Positions 62,901-64,000 of a stretch of DNA of 64,000 bases are shown here, piece after piece (within the stretch, counting starts at the first letter, position 1; each line of letters opens with the position of its first letter). The DNA is from Diprion similis (Eukaryota > Arthropoda > Insecta > Hymenoptera > Diprionidae). The notes below the pieces were generated by a model, which did not search any database, was not told where the DNA came from, and saw only the letters and a list, made by a program, of their open reading frames with translations. The DNA lies in assembly GCF_021155765.1 (NCBI RefSeq), contig NC_060107.1, positions 10,712,501 to 10,776,500 of the forward strand, written 5' to 3'. A program made the position numbers and the translations under genes.

Positions 62901-64000
62901 GGAATTGGATGCCCTCAGAGATCAGAAATCTAAACTCGAATCAGGAATGGTCATGTTGAAAAGGCAGATAGCCGAAAAGCGAACGGACGCAAGGAAAATT
63001 CGTGCGCAAATAGAGGAAGTATGTCGTCTTTTTCTCGTTCATTTATTGTATCTGACTACTGTCACTAATATATTCTAGCAACATTTCAGCTACCAGTTTT
63101 TTTCACAGTAAAATAAAGCTAATGATCTTGGTTAATAAATAAAAAAAAATCAAATTTGTCAACATCGATGTAAACCGCTTTATTTAACGAAAAAATTATT
63201 TCGCTAGGTGAACATGTTAGCCAGCCAGTTGGAGTTAGTTGACTCTAAGTTGCAAGAAGCAAATACAAAACTTGATACCATTGCTGGAAGTTTTGATGTT
63301 AATGCGACGAAAAAAAACATAGAAGATGAAATCAAAGAACGGGATAAGATGGAATTGAGTTTGGATAAATTGAACGAGGAAGTAAATTTACTCCAGCAAC
63401 AAAGTTCACTACATGCTGAACTAGATCTGCTTAAATCATCTTTGGCAGGAAAAGAAAAGGACATTCAGAAGTTGTGCGTAATTTTTACATCATATTGAAA
63501 AAACTCATTTTCTACAATGAAAATAGCCAGGCAAACTTCACTGTAATCACATTCAGTATAGCATAAAACCTTTCACTAATTTCATCAAAGAGGACTGAAT
63601 CTAGCCTGTTATTGATACCTAATTACTGGTAAATAGTATTTTCAGAAACTTCTCTATAAATTTGCGAATTTACTCGAAACATGAATTTCCACTAATTTAT
63701 CATTTTTTGAAAAATTTCTGACGAGTTTTAGTAATTTTGCGGAATTTCGTAGAAATGAAATATCTAAATTTCTCTGCAGGCAATTAATTACGGCAGATTT
63801 ATGGAAAAACCTTGATACGTTTTGAAATTTCTGAAAAGTTTGCATAAGTCTGGTTTGTTTGAAAACATTCTTCTACAAATATGTTAAAAATTGTTCAACA
63901 GCATTTTAGAAATATCAGTTTTAATTAATTCCTATAAGTTTAGAATTTCCGAGAATTTTTTTTACCAGTGATCCCCAAATGAAAAATTCTTTTTTAGGAA
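59953..64000 (+). CDS. RAD50: RAD50 (5' part; runs off the window)
   Basis: RAD50 is the SMC-like ATPase of the MRE11-RAD50-NBS1 complex, which senses and processes DNA double-strand breaks in the nucleus. Exons: 59953-60198, 60681-60830, 61496-61937, 62068-62222, 62366-62564, 62795-63018, 63208-63473, and the first bases of the next exon from 63998 after TTTTTTAG; phases close, giving about 560 residues here of the roughly 1300 expected. The N-terminal ATPase half is typical: LGISGIRNFGPGD, Walker A GPNGTGKTT, GAKNQNSFVHD, then [37 protein letters not shown]. From about residue 230 the sequence is charged coiled coil. The zinc hook and C-terminal Walker B lie beyond the window. The start codon is supported by family N-termini. 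Confidence 0.97.
63624..63970. mobile_element. TIR element (CCCTGGT family), copy C, in a RAD50 intron
   Basis: Its ends are ACTGGTAAA on the left and TTTACCAGT on the right, an exact nine-base inverted repeat. The body shares TTTCAGAAACTT near the left end with copy B and GGCAGATTTATGGAAAAACC with copy A. It ends 27 bases before the acceptor of the next RAD50 exon. Confidence 0.65.

Noticed and set aside
1-64000. tRNA, rRNA, CRISPR or prokaryotic operon features
   Set aside because: No cloverleaf with A and B boxes, rRNA signature or regularly spaced repeat array was recognised; the window is spliced animal DNA.

Overview
The window is nuclear DNA from an animal, almost certainly an arthropod and probably an insect. 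It is AT-rich, the genes are spliced by GT-AG introns that are mostly 60-500 bases, and one gene encodes a ZAD/C2H2 zinc-finger protein, a class typical of arthropods. The gene set and compact introns suggest a holometabolous insect, perhaps a hymenopteran, but nothing here proves the order. No RNA gene, CRISPR array or prokaryotic feature was seen.

Nine protein-coding loci can be read. From left to right: a ZAD zinc-finger gene (minus, 1157-4595); DZIP1, a ciliary basal-body protein (plus, 5297-10701); a small solo Gag-like gene with an apparent intron (plus, 13052-14004); a TTC31-like TPR protein that also carries an RRM (minus, 15160 to about 21051); a homologue of vertebrate C6orf163, a coiled-coil protein of unknown role (plus, 22763-26380); NAA60, the Golgi N-terminal acetyltransferase (minus, 29147-31585); the giant lipid-transfer protein VPS13B/Cohen-syndrome protein (plus, 33674-55003, 49 exons read, first coding exon not found); UBOX5/RNF37, a U-box E3 ligase (minus, 56399-57981); and the first part of RAD50 (plus, from 59953, running off the right edge).

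Exon borders were set by GT-AG signals and checked by codon phase. The phases close through all internal junctions of the ZAD, DZIP1, C6orf163, NAA60, VPS13B, UBOX5 and RAD50 models. One VPS13B junction closes only with a GC donor. The 5' end of TTC31 remains ambiguous.

The layout is strikingly regular: ZAD/DZIP1, TTC31/C6orf163, NAA60/VPS13B and UBOX5/RAD50 are four head-to-head pairs, so most promoters are probably shared or close. NAA60 and VPS13B are both Golgi-associated in other animals, and DZIP1 is ciliary.

Intergenic and intronic DNA holds several families of short non-autonomous repeats: a TIR element with CCCTGGT-like ends (at least three copies), a foldback element at 58284-58670 with a related copy at 23066-23196, and at least two other dispersed families. 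The best candidate for something undescribed is the intron-containing Gag-like gene, which looks domesticated. The TPR-RRM architecture of the TTC31 gene is also worth following.
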